Positions 63,366 to 64,000 of a DNA stretch of 64,000 nt are shown here, piece by piece. The stretch is from positions 32,685 to 96,684 of the forward strand of contig CAZELM010000011.1 in NCBI GenBank assembly GCA_964512995.1, written 5' to 3'. The notes below the pieces were generated by a model, which was not told where the DNA came from, did not search any database, and saw only the letters and a program-made list of their open reading frames with translations. This DNA comes from CAZELM01 sp964512995. GTDB taxonomy: Bacteria; CSSED10-310. The stretch's first letter is position 1; every line of letters begins with the position of its first letter. The translations under genes were made by a program, and so were the position numbers.

Positions 63366-64000
63366 GATTCAGCTCCTTTCAGATTTTTCAAATCCCGATG
63401 ACAGAAAAAACTCTGGGAGACGATATCAGAAATCCTTCACAATGAAAATAACAGCCAAGATGACGATCCACTGTCAGCAGGAAAAAAGGCTTTTCGGATA
63501 AGCTCTTGATATTTTTTTATCTTGAAGGATATCTGAAAAGCTGCCCTGGTTGAAGTATGAGTTTTATGAGAGACTGGAATGAGATTCCAAAACCGATATG
63601 GCTTTTGATTGATCGAAAAGCTCAACCAGGCAAAACATCGGACGGGGTTGACACCCCGCCGGTGAATTTTTCGATAACCGACTCCCGATGTTATGATATG
63701 CATGTTTATTGGAGAAGCAATGAATTCGACATTTTTTGATCAACGGGCGTCAACATGGGATGTTACAGAACGATTTGACCGGGCAAGAAGGATATTTGAT
63801 CTGTTTTTGAAAAACAGATCAATGGAACAACGAAACAGTGCCCACAATTTTTAAGTATCGGGAAAAAGATACAGCGACGTTAACTCTCTGAATACGGAAC
63901 TGGATCAAGGTCGGAGAGTAACAGACAGACCTACGATTTTATGTAAGCGGTCATCCTGTGGTTGTAAGCGGTCATCCTGTGGTTGTAAGCGGTCATCCTG
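63366..64000. other. Gene-free stretch ending in a minisatellite
   Basis: No gene is supported. Open frames have no ribosome sites. The last bases are a 21-bp-period tandem repeat that runs off the window. Confidence 0.6.
63942..64000. repeat. 21-bp-period minisatellite, window edge
   Basis: TGTAAGCGGTCATCCTGTGG starts at 63942, 63963 and 63984. Same unit length as the arrays at 0.4-0.9 kb and 20.8-21.3 kb. The array is cut by the window end. Confidence 0.85.

Noticed and set aside
63437..63703. 88-codon minus-strand frame near the window end
   Set aside because: No ribosome site, no conserved motif, and mixed composition typical of intergenic DNA.

Overview
The window is chromosomal DNA from an uncultured-looking bacterium with a two-membrane envelope. 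It encodes a small outer-membrane beta-barrel ending in Phe, a lipobox lipoprotein, periplasmic and extracellular repeat proteins, and Ser/Thr kinases with a sigma-54 activator. Large secreted beta-helix, collagen-like, SBBP and Pro/Thr-linker proteins are typical of candidate phyla known from metagenomes. The phylum cannot be fixed from sequence alone. Three runs of exactly 100 N, each inside a tandem repeat, show that this is a scaffold. I recognise no rRNA, tRNA, CRISPR array, complete IS or prophage.

Layout. 0-1.7 kb: a cut-off gene, a 21-bp-period minisatellite and a PIN toxin with a 58-residue antitoxin candidate. 1.7-6.0 kb: a leftward operon methyltransferase-bshC-bshB1-bshA for bacillithiol, possibly N-methyl-bacillithiol. 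6-12.7 kb: a temptin-like secreted protein, a Spy-like protein with a clear terminator, an SDR plus iron-sulfur flavoprotein pair, a radical SAM protein and an XPB-type helicase. 12.8-25.7 kb: two collagen-like proteins, a YqaA-like membrane protein, a double-cubane/2-hydroxyacyl-CoA dehydratase-like protein with its ATPase activator, an FGE-fold protein, a decayed glycosyltransferase, a second minisatellite and an SBBP-repeat protein. 25.7-32.6 kb: two parallel beta-helix proteins among dispersed repeats whose modules appear in permuted order. 32.8-44.6 kb: a SagB-like oxidoreductase, a receiver-like/kinase protein overlapping recD2, and a six-gene leftward cluster of glycosyltransferases, membrane proteins, an SGNH hydrolase and a B12-type radical SAM enzyme. 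45.4-54.8 kb: a rightward series of a sigma-54 activator, a secreted protein, TPR and alpha-solenoid proteins, a metallophosphoesterase and a kinase-ATPase-TPR protein. 54.8-64 kb: an aminotransferase, a DUF2089/DUF4097 pair behind an operator-like promoter, a UbiA prenyltransferase with a radical SAM/SPASM enzyme, a nucleoside phosphorylase with a HAD phosphatase, an EamA transporter, an outer-membrane protein and a third minisatellite.

How the genes relate. The bsh operon makes a low-molecular-weight thiol. The activator/dehydratase-like pair and the flavoprotein point to low-potential redox chemistry, probably anaerobic or microaerobic. A roughly 100-residue extracellular domain recurs in three otherwise unrelated secreted proteins, and the two collagen-like and two beta-helix proteins are paralogous pairs, so cell-surface diversification is the main theme. 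I found no convincing defence or mobile system apart from the PIN pair and the dispersed repeats.
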